Positions 27,850 through 36,899 of a stretch of DNA of 64,000 nucleotides are shown in pieces (the first letter of the stretch is position 1; each line of letters begins with the position of its first letter). Made by a program: the position numbers and the translations under genes. Location: positions 53,970-117,969 of the forward strand of contig DATNQN010000084.1 of assembly GCA_036703985.1 (NCBI GenBank). Direction: 5' to 3'. This stretch comes from Leptolyngbyaceae cyanobacterium (GTDB taxonomy: Bacteria > Cyanobacteriota > Cyanobacteriia > Cyanobacteriales > Aerosakkonemataceae). The notes beneath the pieces are model-generated. The model searched no databases. It was not told the origin of the DNA and saw only the letters and a program-made list of their open reading frames with translations.

Positions 27850-29532
27850 CTAAAATTTAAAGTCTAAAATTGATTGACTGAGGTATGATTCGCTGAATAC
27901 TTCTATGCGATCGCGTCCGGTTTTTTTGGCTTGATAAAGTGCGCGATCGGTAGCAGTCACCAACTCGGTGGGGGACAAGTCGTGCGTGGGAACTAAGCTA
28001 GCTATTCCCACGCTTAAAGTGATATATTCGCTAACTTCTGAGGCAATATGGGGAATTTGCAAGTCTTTGACTCTGATTTGAATTTCTTTCGCTACCCGCA
28101 AAGCTCCTTTCAGATTAGTTTGGGGTAAAATTATGGCAAATTCTTCGCCTCCATAACGAGCTACTAAATCGGCTGGGCGTTTTGCCGATCGTTGAATTGC
28201 TTTAGCAACCATCCGCAGACATTCATCGCCTGCTTGATGACCGTAAGTGTCATTATAAAGTTTAAAAAAATCAATATCGCACAAAATCAGTGATAACAGT
28301 TCTTTTTCTCTGGCGGCAACCCAAAATTGCTGAACTAGATATTCATCAAACCTTCGTCGATTTGCTAGTTGGGTTAAGCCATCAGAACTGGCTAAGCGCA
28401 ATAGCTGTTCGTTGGCAGCTTGTAACTGTTGATAAAGTTCTGCTTGTTGAATGGCGATCGCTAATTGATTAGCTAGGTGTTTCATGAGATCGACTTCCAA
28501 CGGTTGCCATTTTCTGATTTGATGGCATTCATGCACCATCAACAATCCCCATAATTGTTCTCCTTGCAAAATCGGTACTTCTAAATCTGCTTTAACGCGC
28601 CATTTTTTTAGTAATTTTTGATGGCATTCAGACAAGTCTGCTCGCTCGACATCTTCTATGCTTAAAATATGGCCATCTTCATAAAAATTAGTATGGTGGG
28701 AATTAGTGCAACAATCAGGAATAGTTTTTCCCAAAATAGACGGGCAATTTGATGTAGCAGATTCAACTACTACTATCCCTTTTTTAAACTTACTATTGTG
28801 ATGATTTAAAGTTTGAAAGCGAAAAATAATCGAGCGATCGGTTTGAAGAAACTGCCGCACTTCTGTTACGGTGGTGTTGAGGACTTCGTTGAGGTCTAGG
28901 GAACGGCGGATGTGTTGAGTAATCACCCCCATGACTCGCTCTCTTTCTGCTTGCAGTCGCAGGGCTGCTTCTACTCTTTGGCGTTCCTTGATTTCCTCTA
29001 AAGCCTGGTCTCGCATTCGGCGATAATCTTGAATTCGATCGGTCAGATCGGTAACGTCTTGAATTACCAACAAAGCATAAAAAGATGTTCTATTTTGAAT
29101 TAATGAATCAGACGTAGTAGGTGAGGTAATTTGAGATTTTGATAGGGCTGTTTCTGCGTTTTCTGAGTTAGCAGAAGTCGCATCGAACGCCGGTACAGCC
29201 GTAACGGTGGTATGCTGAATGCGCCACCTTTCATCCGGTCGCTGACAGGGAATTATTGATTTGTGTAATTGAGAAGAAAAAATTGTTGGTGGGCCACCTT
29301 GAAAGATTTGCATCAGCCGATGAGCATATTTAGCTTGACGCAGGTGAGGATAATAAGTGCTGATATCTTTTTCCAAAATTTCAGTTCTTAAAATTCCCGT
29401 CCAGTCCTCCAGACATCGATTCCAAAAAAGAACCTTAAAATCTTTTCTCAGTACACAAACCCCTTCCGGTACCCGATCAAGAATACCAAACTCTTTCTGG
29501 GCAGTCTGGATCTCGTTCATCATGACCCCCAA
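27850..29532 (-). CDS. Diguanylate cyclase with PAS and cyanobacteriochrome-like GAF
   Basis: In this 560-residue cytosolic protein, residues 15-110 are PAS-like (VPEGVCVLRKDFKVLFWNRC). Residues 205-365 are a GAF domain with the bilin-lyase-type motif SECHQKLL (Cys303-His304), then VKADLEVPILQGEQLWGLL and HECHQIRKWQPLEVDLMKHL, as in cyanobacteriochromes. A DCCT motif at 273-276 recalls the second-cysteine DXCF motif. Residues 375-545 are a GGDEF domain with GGEEF at 461-465 and an RxxD product-inhibition site (R452-D455), so it should make cyclic di-GMP and be feedback-inhibited. The start overlaps the CheC gene by about 50 bases; ATG 29520 is an alternative. It is the last gene of a three-gene operon. 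Confidence 0.9.
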   Translation of the reverse strand: MGVMMNEIQTAQKEFGILDRVPEGVCVLRKDFKVLFWNRCLEDWTGILRTEILEKDISTYYPHLRQAKYAHRLMQIFQGGPPTIFSSQLHKSIIPCQRPDERWRIQHTTVTAVPAFDATSANSENAETALSKSQITSPTTSDSLIQNRTSFYALLVIQDVTDLTDRIQDYRRMRDQALEEIKERQRVEAALRLQAERERVMGVITQHIRRSLDLNEVLNTTVTEVRQFLQTDRSIIFRFQTLNHHNSKFKKGIVVVESATSNCPSILGKTIPDCCTNSHHTNFYEDGHILSIEDVERADLSECHQKLLKKWRVKADLEVPILQGEQLWGLLMVHECHQIRKWQPLEVDLMKHLANQLAIAIQQAELYQQLQAANEQLLRLASSDGLTQLANRRRFDEYLVQQFWVAAREKELLSLILCDIDFFKLYNDTYGHQAGDECLRMVAKAIQRSAKRPADLVARYGGEEFAIILPQTNLKGALRVAKEIQIRVKDLQIPHIASEVSEYITLSVGIASLVPTHDLSPTELVTATDRALYQAKKTGRDRIEVFSESYLSQSILDFKF

Positions 29533-30127
29533 AAGTTAGTTCGATCGCTTTTAGCATCGCCTCGAAAGAACCTACCTTAAAGATTAAGATAATATTGCCA
29601 GCAATTTGTAGCTGTTCGATAATAAAACGAGTATGAGCTAATAAAATTCCCGAATTTACCCCCAATTCTTTTGTATTTACCAATTTTTCAACCTGACCTT
29701 CTAAATAGCTCGGTAGTGAATATTCTAGATGCCTTGTCAATAAGTTACTCAGAGAACCCATTATTCCGTTGAGAACAATATTACCCACTTCCAGCAAAGT
29801 GCCTATTTTTACTACATCCAGGTCAGGAGTCCCCGCTATTTCACCAGTGAGAACTTCTACCAAGGTAGAGGCGCTTTCAGTTGGGAAAATCAGTTCGGCA
29901 GTGCCGGAAAATGCACCCGTAAAATTTAATTTTACCGTAGAAAGACACTCATCATTAAATCTTAATTGTAACTCTGATTGTAATTCTTCAGGAGCAATGG
30001 TTTTAATATAGGGAATTCGCAGGGAAATCGGAGAGCCGATCATCTCATTTAGCACGCCAGCCGCTCTACCGATGCCTATATTAACTAGTTCCTGCAAATT
30101 ATCTATCTGCTCAGATGTTAGATTCAT
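29477..30127 (-). CDS. CheC-like phosphatase
   Basis: This 216-residue protein has the two CheC active-site helices: ELVNIGIGRAAGVLNEMI near the N terminus and LEVGNIVLNGIMGSLSNLL in the middle, each with Glu and Asn two residues apart. CheC proteins dephosphorylate CheY-like receivers. It overlaps the receiver gene upstream (17 bases) and the diguanylate cyclase gene downstream (about 50), so the receiver is its likely substrate. Confidence 0.88.
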   Translation of the reverse strand: MNLTSEQIDNLQELVNIGIGRAAGVLNEMIGSPISLRIPYIKTIAPEELQSELQLRFNDECLSTVKLNFTGAFSGTAELIFPTESASTLVEVLTGEIAGTPDLDVVKIGTLLEVGNIVLNGIMGSLSNLLTRHLEYSLPSYLEGQVEKLVNTKELGVNSGILLAHTRFIIEQLQIAGNIILIFKVGSFEAMLKAIELTFGGHDERDPDCPERVWYS

Positions 30128-30503
30128 AGATTGATTCCTGGGTGGAAATCCCGATCGCTTTTTTAACCCAATAGCTCAACTCTTCTGGTTTGGGCAGTTT
30201 GTTGAGGACAGTTAAAGCTCCTAGTTCCAAACACTCTTGACGAGTGCTTTCTTGAATATCTGCTGTTAGTACGATTGTCGGTACTTTCAAAGCTTCCGTC
30301 TGGAGCGCTTTTAGCACTTGTCGCCCGTCCATTTCGGGCATTAATAGGTCTAGCAAAATGCAATCTGGTTTGTGGGTGCGAATCATTTCTAAACCTTTCA
30401 CTCCATTTTCAGCTTCCAAAAGTCTATACCCTTCCGGTTTCAATATTCTTTGAACCATCTTGCGGAGTAAGGCTGCATCTTCTATGATTAAAACCAGCGC
30501 CAC
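30111..30503 (-). CDS. Single-domain response regulator
   Basis: This CheY-like receiver of about 130 residues has the acidic pair in VLIIEDAALL, the phosphoryl Asp in CILLDLLMPEMDG, the Thr in VLTADIQ and the Lys in NKLPKPEEL, with no output domain. I choose GTG 30503 because AGGGGAG lies about a dozen bases upstream and it begins just before the first strand. An ATG at 30602 would add 33 unrelated residues. It is the first gene of an operon with CheC and a diguanylate cyclase, suggesting a phospho-relay that controls cyclic di-GMP. Its kinase is elsewhere. Confidence 0.88.
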   Translation of the reverse strand: MALVLIIEDAALLRKMVQRILKPEGYRLLEAENGVKGLEMIRTHKPDCILLDLLMPEMDGRQVLKALQTEALKVPTIVLTADIQESTRQECLELGALTVLNKLPKPEELSYWVKKAIGISTQESIYESNI

Positions 30504-30602
30504 AATTTTTTCCGCTCCCCTCAAAAAGAATGAACTATTTTTCGATCGTAAATTATTTGGCAGTGATAGTAGATATACATTGCCAAAAATTTGGATATCC
30601 AT

Positions 30603-30992
30603 TATTAATTGTAAGCCATCCTTAAAAAAATAGGTTATCTCTTGAAACAGAAGCGATCGGTCATCAGTCTGAATTCTAGCTGCTGAAAAGGGAAAGAGAT
30701 AATTCCATTTTAATAACTAAAAATTAAATATAGTATTATAAGTATTCAGATTAACATATTTCTGATTTAAAATTTATTTTTTGTTGCATTACTTTATTTT
30801 AATCGAAAACAAAAAACTTATTTTTTTAAAGAAAGTTTAAGAAAAATCCCTATTTTAATTGATTGATGTAATGATTTATTGGCATATGGAATGCAGGTTG
30901 CTAGCATCGAATATTCATACTTAAAGCTCTTGCAGGCATGGATTTTAAGGTTAAGAAAAAGAGATCGCAAGCCATAAAATTACTAATAGATA
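30603..30992. other. Intergenic, nothing recognised
   Basis: These 390 very AT-rich bases lie upstream of the response-regulator operon and presumably contain its promoter. I see no repeat, RNA gene or open frame. Confidence 0.3.
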
Positions 30993-31337
30993 TTACAAAT
31001 CTGCTTGGACTTTACCTGTAGCTTTCCCTTTTTTGCCGTAAAAATAAGACCCACCATACAGATGCCATTCTAGATTATTGAGATACGGTACAGCTAAATC
31101 TGGTGATAAAGTTTGGGCAATTTCTGGTGTAATAAGTCCCATGAAATAGCGTCCCGATGCAGTAAAAGCTTCGTACTCGACTAAATAGTGCAACCAATAG
31201 CGATCGCATTTTTTACATTTTTTGAGGGTGACATCGCCGTAACGTCCGTTCGTCTCATCTACGCCGATGTACTGAACTTCCTCATACTGATTAAACTGCA
31301 TGGGTTCTTGCAAGCAAATACAGGGCGATTTTGTCAT
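30993..31337 (-). CDS. Conserved hypothetical protein with Cys pairs
   Basis: This 114-residue cytosolic protein has a C-x-C near the N terminus (SPCICLQEP), a C-x2-C (LKKCKKCDRYWLHYLVEYEA) that could bind zinc, and an aromatic C-terminal half (LNNLEWHLYGGSYFYGKKG). I do not recognise a named family. It starts five bases after the stop of the secreted protein gene upstream and is likely co-transcribed with it. Confidence 0.75.
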   Translation of the reverse strand: MTKSPCICLQEPMQFNQYEEVQYIGVDETNGRYGDVTLKKCKKCDRYWLHYLVEYEAFTASGRYFMGLITPEIAQTLSPDLAVPYLNNLEWHLYGGSYFYGKKGKATGKVQADL

Positions 31338-31342
31338 ATTGT

Positions 31343-31807
31343 TTATTGTTGAGAATCAGGCGTGTTTTCAGTAGATAATGACGATACTTCGATTAATTTT
31401 CCATTTAATACATTTACAGTATAACGATGACCGAAATTTGGATTAGCCCATTGCTCGAAGACTAATATATTATCTGTTTGCCAAGCTAAATCAGAAAAAG
31501 GACGCCAAGGTAAAAAGCACTCCGATTTAAGTTCCATAAATTTACCAGTTTTGGCCTGTTGTATAACTATTTTATCTTGACATTGGCCGGGTGTTCCTGG
31601 GGTGATTAGGCAGGCGATCGCAGCTTTCAGCGTGTTGCTTTGATTAGTAGTAATATCTCTTAATTCCGATGAATTAGAAAGTGCCTTCGTCTCGACTATT
31701 TTAAAATCCTGACAATCAACTTCATTTGAGCAAATACCAACTGCTTGATTGCTAGAAAATAAGTATATTGTCACCAGGAAGAATTTAATCAACAATAGCT
31801 TTTTCAT
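31343..31807 (-). CDS. Secreted hypothetical protein
   Basis: This 154-residue protein begins with a signal peptide (KKLLLIKFFLVTIYLFSSNQAVG). The mature part has five cysteines and a C-terminal beta-rich segment (WQTDNILVFEQWANPNFGHRYTVNVLNG). No family was recognised. It is the first gene of a probable two-gene unit with 30993-31337. Confidence 0.7.
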   Translation of the reverse strand: MKKLLLIKFFLVTIYLFSSNQAVGICSNEVDCQDFKIVETKALSNSSELRDITTNQSNTLKAAIACLITPGTPGQCQDKIVIQQAKTGKFMELKSECFLPWRPFSDLAWQTDNILVFEQWANPNFGHRYTVNVLNGKLIEVSSLSTENTPDSQQ

Positions 31808-31915
31808 AGATAAATTAATATCTGTACTTTAAAACTCTTAAATGAAGATGGGAAGTGTAGGAGAGATCGGTACAAAAATCGATCGACTCTACCTTTTCCC
31901 ATTCCCTATTCCCAA

Positions 31916-33607
31916 TTAATCCAAATGATCCTCATCCATTTCTGCCAGTGCGAGAGGTTCATCACCCGGAGTACGCAATACTTCTACCATTTCCTGCACT
32001 TCCAGTGGAGGTGGTGCGGTGAAGCGAGAAACAGTATATGTGACGATAAAATTAATAATCATTCCTAAAGTACCGATTCCTTCAGCGGAAACGCCAAAAA
32101 ACCAAGGCTGCATTCCGTAGAATTTGACACCTAAAATGTAGTAACAGGTAAAAATTAAACCCGTCAACATTCCGGCGATCGCACCTTCTCGATTGGTTCT
32201 TTTGTCAAATACTCCCAAGATAATTATTGGGAAAAAACTCGCCGCCGCTAAACCAAAAGCAAACGCAACTACTTGGGCGACAAAACCGGGTGGATTAATG
32301 CCGAAATAACCGGCGATCGCGATCGCAAATCCCACCATAACTCGACCTACCATGACCCGTCGAGATTCCGATGCTCCCGGATCGATCATCCGGTAATATA
32401 TATCGTGGGCGATCGCACTGGAAATTACTAACAGCAAACCGGATGCTGTAGATAAAGCGGCGGCTAATCCACCGACTGCAACTAAAGCAATGACCCAAGG
32501 CGCAAGTTTAGCAACTTCTGGTGTGGATAAAACGATAATATCGGGATCGATGCCGATTTCGCTAGTTGCTTTATTTGGAGTTAGTTGAATCACCCCATCT
32601 TGGTTTTTATCTTCAAATGTTAATAACTTAGTGTTTTCCCATTTTTTTGCCCAATCTAACTGATGAATTTCTTCGATCGTCCGGTTATGCAGGGTACTGA
32701 TTAAGTTATAACGGGCGAAGGTGGCTAACGCTGGGGCGGTGGTGTACAAAAGGGCGATCATCAGCAGCGCCCAACCTGCGGAATAACGGGCCGAGCGCAC
32801 GTCGGGAACGGTATAAAAACGCACGATTACGTGAGGTAATCCCGCAGTTCCCACCATTAAAGCGATCGCGATAAATAAAACATCCAACATTGACTTGTTG
32901 ACAAATGGTTTGGTGTATTCCTGAAAACCGAGGTCAAGCTGAATTTGGTTTAATTTCGGGACAATATCGCTAAAAACGAAGGAAAGTTGGGGAATTGGGT
33001 TATTAGTAAGTAGCAAGGAAATCGCGATCGCCGGAATCAAGTAAGCAACAATTAATACACAGTATTGCGCTACTTGCGTCCAAGTAATTCCTTTCATTCC
33101 TCCCAATACGGAGAAAAAACCCACGATTACCATCCCGATGACTACGCCAGTGCTGATATCTACTTGCAAAAAGCGACTGAATACAATTCCCACACCCCGC
33201 ATTTGTCCCGCCACGTAAGTCATTGAGACGAAAATCGCTGCAACTACGGCAACGACGCGAGCAATATTGGAATAATAGCGATCGCCCACAAAATCCGGCA
33301 CCGTATATTTGCCAAACTTCCGTAAATAAGGTGCTAACAATAACGCCAATAATACGTAACCGCCAGTCCACCCCATCAAATAAATCGAACCATCATAACC
33401 CAAAAAAGAAATCAGCCCCGCCATCGAAATAAAAGAAGCGGCGGACATCCAATCAGCAGCAGTCGCCGCACCATTCGCTAGGGAAGGAACACCCTGTTCC
33501 GCCACAAAAAAACCTTTGCTATCTTTGACTCGCGAACGCCAACCGATGTAGAGATACAAAATAAACGAAATCAGGACAAGAACCGTCGTCCAAGCTTCCA
33601 CTGACAT
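31916..33607 (-). CDS. Sodium:solute symporter (SSS family, acetate/ActP-like)
   Basis: This 563-residue protein has about thirteen membrane helices. GFFVAEQGVPSLANGAATAADWMSA, GGYVLLALLLAPYLRKFGKYTVPDFVGDRY, the sodium-site-like SVLGGMKGITWTQV and GGLAAALSTASGLLLVISSAI place it in the solute/sodium symporter family near cation/acetate symporters. It follows a DUF4212 gene by three bases, the usual small-subunit arrangement. It is likely a carboxylate importer of the inner membrane; substrate unproven. Confidence 0.93.
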   Translation of the reverse strand: MSVEAWTTVLVLISFILYLYIGWRSRVKDSKGFFVAEQGVPSLANGAATAADWMSAASFISMAGLISFLGYDGSIYLMGWTGGYVLLALLLAPYLRKFGKYTVPDFVGDRYYSNIARVVAVVAAIFVSMTYVAGQMRGVGIVFSRFLQVDISTGVVIGMVIVGFFSVLGGMKGITWTQVAQYCVLIVAYLIPAIAISLLLTNNPIPQLSFVFSDIVPKLNQIQLDLGFQEYTKPFVNKSMLDVLFIAIALMVGTAGLPHVIVRFYTVPDVRSARYSAGWALLMIALLYTTAPALATFARYNLISTLHNRTIEEIHQLDWAKKWENTKLLTFEDKNQDGVIQLTPNKATSEIGIDPDIIVLSTPEVAKLAPWVIALVAVGGLAAALSTASGLLLVISSAIAHDIYYRMIDPGASESRRVMVGRVMVGFAIAIAGYFGINPPGFVAQVVAFAFGLAAASFFPIIILGVFDKRTNREGAIAGMLTGLIFTCYYILGVKFYGMQPWFFGVSAEGIGTLGMIINFIVTYTVSRFTAPPPLEVQEMVEVLRTPGDEPLALAEMDEDHLD

Positions 33608-33610
33608 AAT

Positions 33611-33871
33611 TTACTTTCTCCTGTTTCCATCGTATTTGCGATCGAGTTTGTCCATCTGCACGGCGTAGACAAAAATTAGCCCCACAAACACGAAAATCGA
33701 TCCTTGCTGCGCCATCCAAAAACCCAACGGTACACCCCCAAGACGCAGATTGTTCAATGGTTGAACTAGCAGAATACTGCAACCAAGGGACACCACTGCC
33801 CAGATAATTAAAAGATTGCGGATTAAAGCTGTATTAGCACGCCAGTAAGCCCGACGCTTATCTTCATTCAT
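33611..33871 (-). CDS. DUF4212 symporter small subunit
   Basis: This 86-residue protein has two hydrophobic helices and the family motif YWRANTALIRNLLIIWAVVS, then PLGFWMAQQGSIFVFVGLIFVYA. DUF4212 proteins are paired with SSS permeases, as here, where only three bases separate the two genes. Confidence 0.93.
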   Translation of the reverse strand: MNEDKRRAYWRANTALIRNLLIIWAVVSLGCSILLVQPLNNLRLGGVPLGFWMAQQGSIFVFVGLIFVYAVQMDKLDRKYDGNRRK

Positions 33872-34118
33872 AAAGTTCGACTTTGTGAGAAAAGTAAAAT
33901 ATTCTAATTAAACGTTATTTAGCTTGTTAAGCTACCCTTGCTTAAAGTTTTGTAATTATACTGAACTCAAGTTGCTAATTATCAACGACGATAATTAGGA
34001 TTAGTAATTGATAGTAGCTAGCAGTAGTAATATTCTTGTAGATTATCTAATACTGATTAGCACGCACAACCATATGAATAGCAGCTTACGACATCACATT
34101 TTTGGATAGGTCAGGTAA

Positions 34119-35063
34119 ATGAACAAAAAAATAATTACTTACGGTTTGGCAGGTTTATTAGCTAGCGCCGCTGTCGTAGCAGTCGCGATAACTCGTGCTG
34201 CCAAAATGCCGCCTCAAAATAACGTAGAATCAGAATCCGGTCAGATTAAAACGATCGACCATCATGCCGGACATTCCATGAGTAATGCGGAAATGCCAAG
34301 TAATTCGATATCGGATTCTGCCCACGGCGAACATACCCATCATCGCGATCGTCACTCAGCCGAAAATAACGATATATCCAGCGCAAAACTATCAGTAACG
34401 AGTAAGATCGAGCCTAACCAGCCAGTTAAGTTCGTTATTGACATTAAAGATACTAATGGGAAAGCGATCGCCAAATTCGATCGCTTTCAAGAAAGTTTGA
34501 TGCACCTGATAATCGTAAGCGACGATCTGCGGTTTTTCACTCATCTTCATCCCACTTATCAACAAAACGGTCGCTTTGAAGTAACAGCTAAATTGCCCCA
34601 AACTGGTGGTTATACAATTTTCAGCGATTACAAACCTTCCGGTCAAACAGAACAAGTTTCCGTATTAAAAACGCAAATTCCTGGCCACAATCCACCCACC
34701 CCTACTATTGACGTAAACACAGCCAAAACCTTTGGCGATACCAAAATCAATCTCACCTTTTCCGAACCCAATCTAAAAGCAGGCAAACCAGTAAGTTTGA
34801 CATTTAACCTGCAAGATTCAAAAAATCGATCGATTACCGATTTAAAACCTTATTTGGGAGAACGAGGACATCTGGTAATCATTAAACAATCATCACCATT
34901 AACAAAAGCCGATTACATTCACGCTCATGCTGGTAAAAATAGTCCAACTGGACAAGTAAAATTTATGACTAACTTTCCCCGCTCTGGAAAATATAAACTT
35001 TGGGGACAATTCAATCGAAATGGTAAAATAGTCACCGCTGATTTTTGGGTAAACGTGAATTGA
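34119..35063 (+). CDS. Exported His-rich protein with duplicated beta-sandwich domain
   Basis: This 314-residue protein has an N-terminal membrane anchor or signal (GLAGLLASAAVVAVAI) and then a His-rich linker (DHHAGHSM, HGEHTHHRDRH). Two related domains follow: one with L-M-H-L-I-I-V then FFTHLHP, the other with G-H-L-V-I-I-K then YIHAHAG, each ending in a hydrophobic beta segment (GGYTIFSDYKP, GKYKLWGQFNR). HxH motifs in both suggest metal, possibly copper, binding in the periplasm. The layout recalls YtkA/FixH-like proteins, but the assignment is tentative. It lies 70 bases upstream of the ABC-transporter binding protein. Confidence 0.75.
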   Translation: MNKKIITYGLAGLLASAAVVAVAITRAAKMPPQNNVESESGQIKTIDHHAGHSMSNAEMPSNSISDSAHGEHTHHRDRHSAENNDISSAKLSVTSKIEPNQPVKFVIDIKDTNGKAIAKFDRFQESLMHLIIVSDDLRFFTHLHPTYQQNGRFEVTAKLPQTGGYTIFSDYKPSGQTEQVSVLKTQIPGHNPPTPTIDVNTAKTFGDTKINLTFSEPNLKAGKPVSLTFNLQDSKNRSITDLKPYLGERGHLVIIKQSSPLTKADYIHAHAGKNSPTGQVKFMTNFPRSGKYKLWGQFNRNGKIVTADFWVNVN

Positions 35064-35133
35064 AGAAAATTCTGACTCTTCAATTCGGAATTCAGAATTT
35101 GTATTTTCATTATTAATCTACCGACCGACACTG

Positions 35134-36774
35134 ATGAAATTACCAAAATGGCGTTTTGCGTTTTTAGCAATAATTTGCACTTTTACCATCATTATTACCA
35201 ATTGTAGTAAGCCCGCAAATAACATTAACACCACGAATCCGCCACCTTCCCAACAAGGCGTGTTAGTATACGGTTCGGGCGGCCCACCAGTAAATCTAGA
35301 ACCGGGTAATATTCTAGATGGCAATTCTCTAATCGTTCAACAACAAATTTACAATCGATTAGTGGAATTTAAGCCAGGAACTACCGAACTGCAACCCGGT
35401 TTAGCTAACTCTTGGTCTGTTTCCAAAGATGGCAAAACTTGGACATTTAAACTGCGTCCGGGAGTAAAGTTTCACGACGGAACCGATTTTAATGCCGAAG
35501 CAGTTAAATTTAATGTAGAAAGATGGTGGGATGCTAAAAACCCCAACGGTTATCGCAATGCTGGCAAATCTTATGAAATTTGGCAACAACTTTTTGGCGG
35601 TTTTAAAGGTCAACCAAATTCTCTACTGCAAAATATCGTATTAGTTGATAATTCGACCGTTCAATTTGTCTTAAAACAGCCGTTTGCGGCTTTTCCATCG
35701 GCTATAGCTAGCGGTTATTTCGGTATTGCCAGTCCTACCGCCATCAAAAAAGCAGGTGCTAATTACGGTACGCCTGCTGCGATCGCCGTGGGAACTGGGC
35801 CATTTATTTTTAAAGAATGGCGCACGGGCGATCGCATTCTTTTAGAGAAAAACCCCAACTATTGGCGATCGGGCTTACCCAAAACCAACCAACTAGTAAT
35901 CCGCTTCATCACCGATCCAGCCGCCAGACTAGCCCAACTAAGAGCAGGTCAAATAGATTTTACCGTAGATTTAGCCCCAGATCAAAACAAAGAAATCGAG
36001 CAAGATTCAAACTTAGTTGCCGTGCCTCGCCCTTCTCTCAACGTCGGTTATTTAGCACTCAATCCCAGTTACAAACCCCTCTCCGACGTCAGAGTAAGAC
36101 AAGCCATTGCCCACGCCATCAACAAACAGCAAATCGTCCAAGCATTTTGGGGCAATTTAGGCACGAACGACGCCCATTTCACCGCACCATCTCTCAATTG
36201 GTCGCAATCAGCCAACATTAAACCATACGAATACAACTCCGACAAAGCCAAACAATTACTTGCCCAAGCTGGCTATCCCAATGGTTTCGATCTAGAACTA
36301 TGGTATATGCCAGTTTCCCGCCCTTACTTTCCCACCCCAAAACCAATTGCCGAAGCCTTTGCTGCCGACTTAAATGCAGTTGGCATTCGAGTCAAACTAA
36401 ACACCAAAGATTGGGCAGCTTACCTAGAAGACCGCCGCAACCCCCCCGGATTTCAAGCTTATATGTTAGGTTGGACGGCTGATTACGGCGACCCGGATAA
36501 CTTTTATTACCCACACTTTGGCCCTGGCGGAACCACTGATTTAGGAAACTGGAAAAACGACAAAGTTATCCAACTTTTAAATCAAGCCAGACAAACGGGA
36601 GAACAATCAGCCAGAGGAAAACTTTACGCACAAGTCGATGAAATTCTCCACCAAGAAACAGTCCGCTTACCAATAGTTCATTCCCAACCACTATTAGCCA
36701 AACGAAAAAATATAGAAGGCTGGGTTCCCAGTCCATTAGGTAGCGAAAATTTCGAGGCAGTTGAGAAAAAATGA
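35134..36774 (+). CDS. ABC transporter substrate-binding lipoprotein (peptide/nickel, SBP_bac_5)
   Basis: This 546-residue periplasmic binding protein has a lipoprotein-type signal ending at Cys (TIIITNC). The family pattern is clear: KDGKTWTFKLRPGVKFHDGT with FNAEAVKFN, GTGPFIFKEWRTGDRILLEKN, DVRVRQAIAHAINKQQIV and LGWTADYGDPDNFYYPHFGP. It captures oligopeptides or similar ligands for the permeases encoded at 36900 and 41776. No cognate ATPase genes are in the window. Confidence 0.95.
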   Translation: MKLPKWRFAFLAIICTFTIIITNCSKPANNINTTNPPPSQQGVLVYGSGGPPVNLEPGNILDGNSLIVQQQIYNRLVEFKPGTTELQPGLANSWSVSKDGKTWTFKLRPGVKFHDGTDFNAEAVKFNVERWWDAKNPNGYRNAGKSYEIWQQLFGGFKGQPNSLLQNIVLVDNSTVQFVLKQPFAAFPSAIASGYFGIASPTAIKKAGANYGTPAAIAVGTGPFIFKEWRTGDRILLEKNPNYWRSGLPKTNQLVIRFITDPAARLAQLRAGQIDFTVDLAPDQNKEIEQDSNLVAVPRPSLNVGYLALNPSYKPLSDVRVRQAIAHAINKQQIVQAFWGNLGTNDAHFTAPSLNWSQSANIKPYEYNSDKAKQLLAQAGYPNGFDLELWYMPVSRPYFPTPKPIAEAFAADLNAVGIRVKLNTKDWAAYLEDRRNPPGFQAYMLGWTADYGDPDNFYYPHFGPGGTTDLGNWKNDKVIQLLNQARQTGEQSARGKLYAQVDEILHQETVRLPIVHSQPLLAKRKNIEGWVPSPLGSENFEAVEKK

Positions 36775-36899
36775 AGAATAATTCAGGAGTCAAAATCAAT
36801 CAGTGAGAGATTCAGACTCACCACTAATTGAAGTCTTTTTTCTATTCTGAATTCTGACTCTTGAATTCTTTCTTAACAATCTATTAATCATCAAAATTA

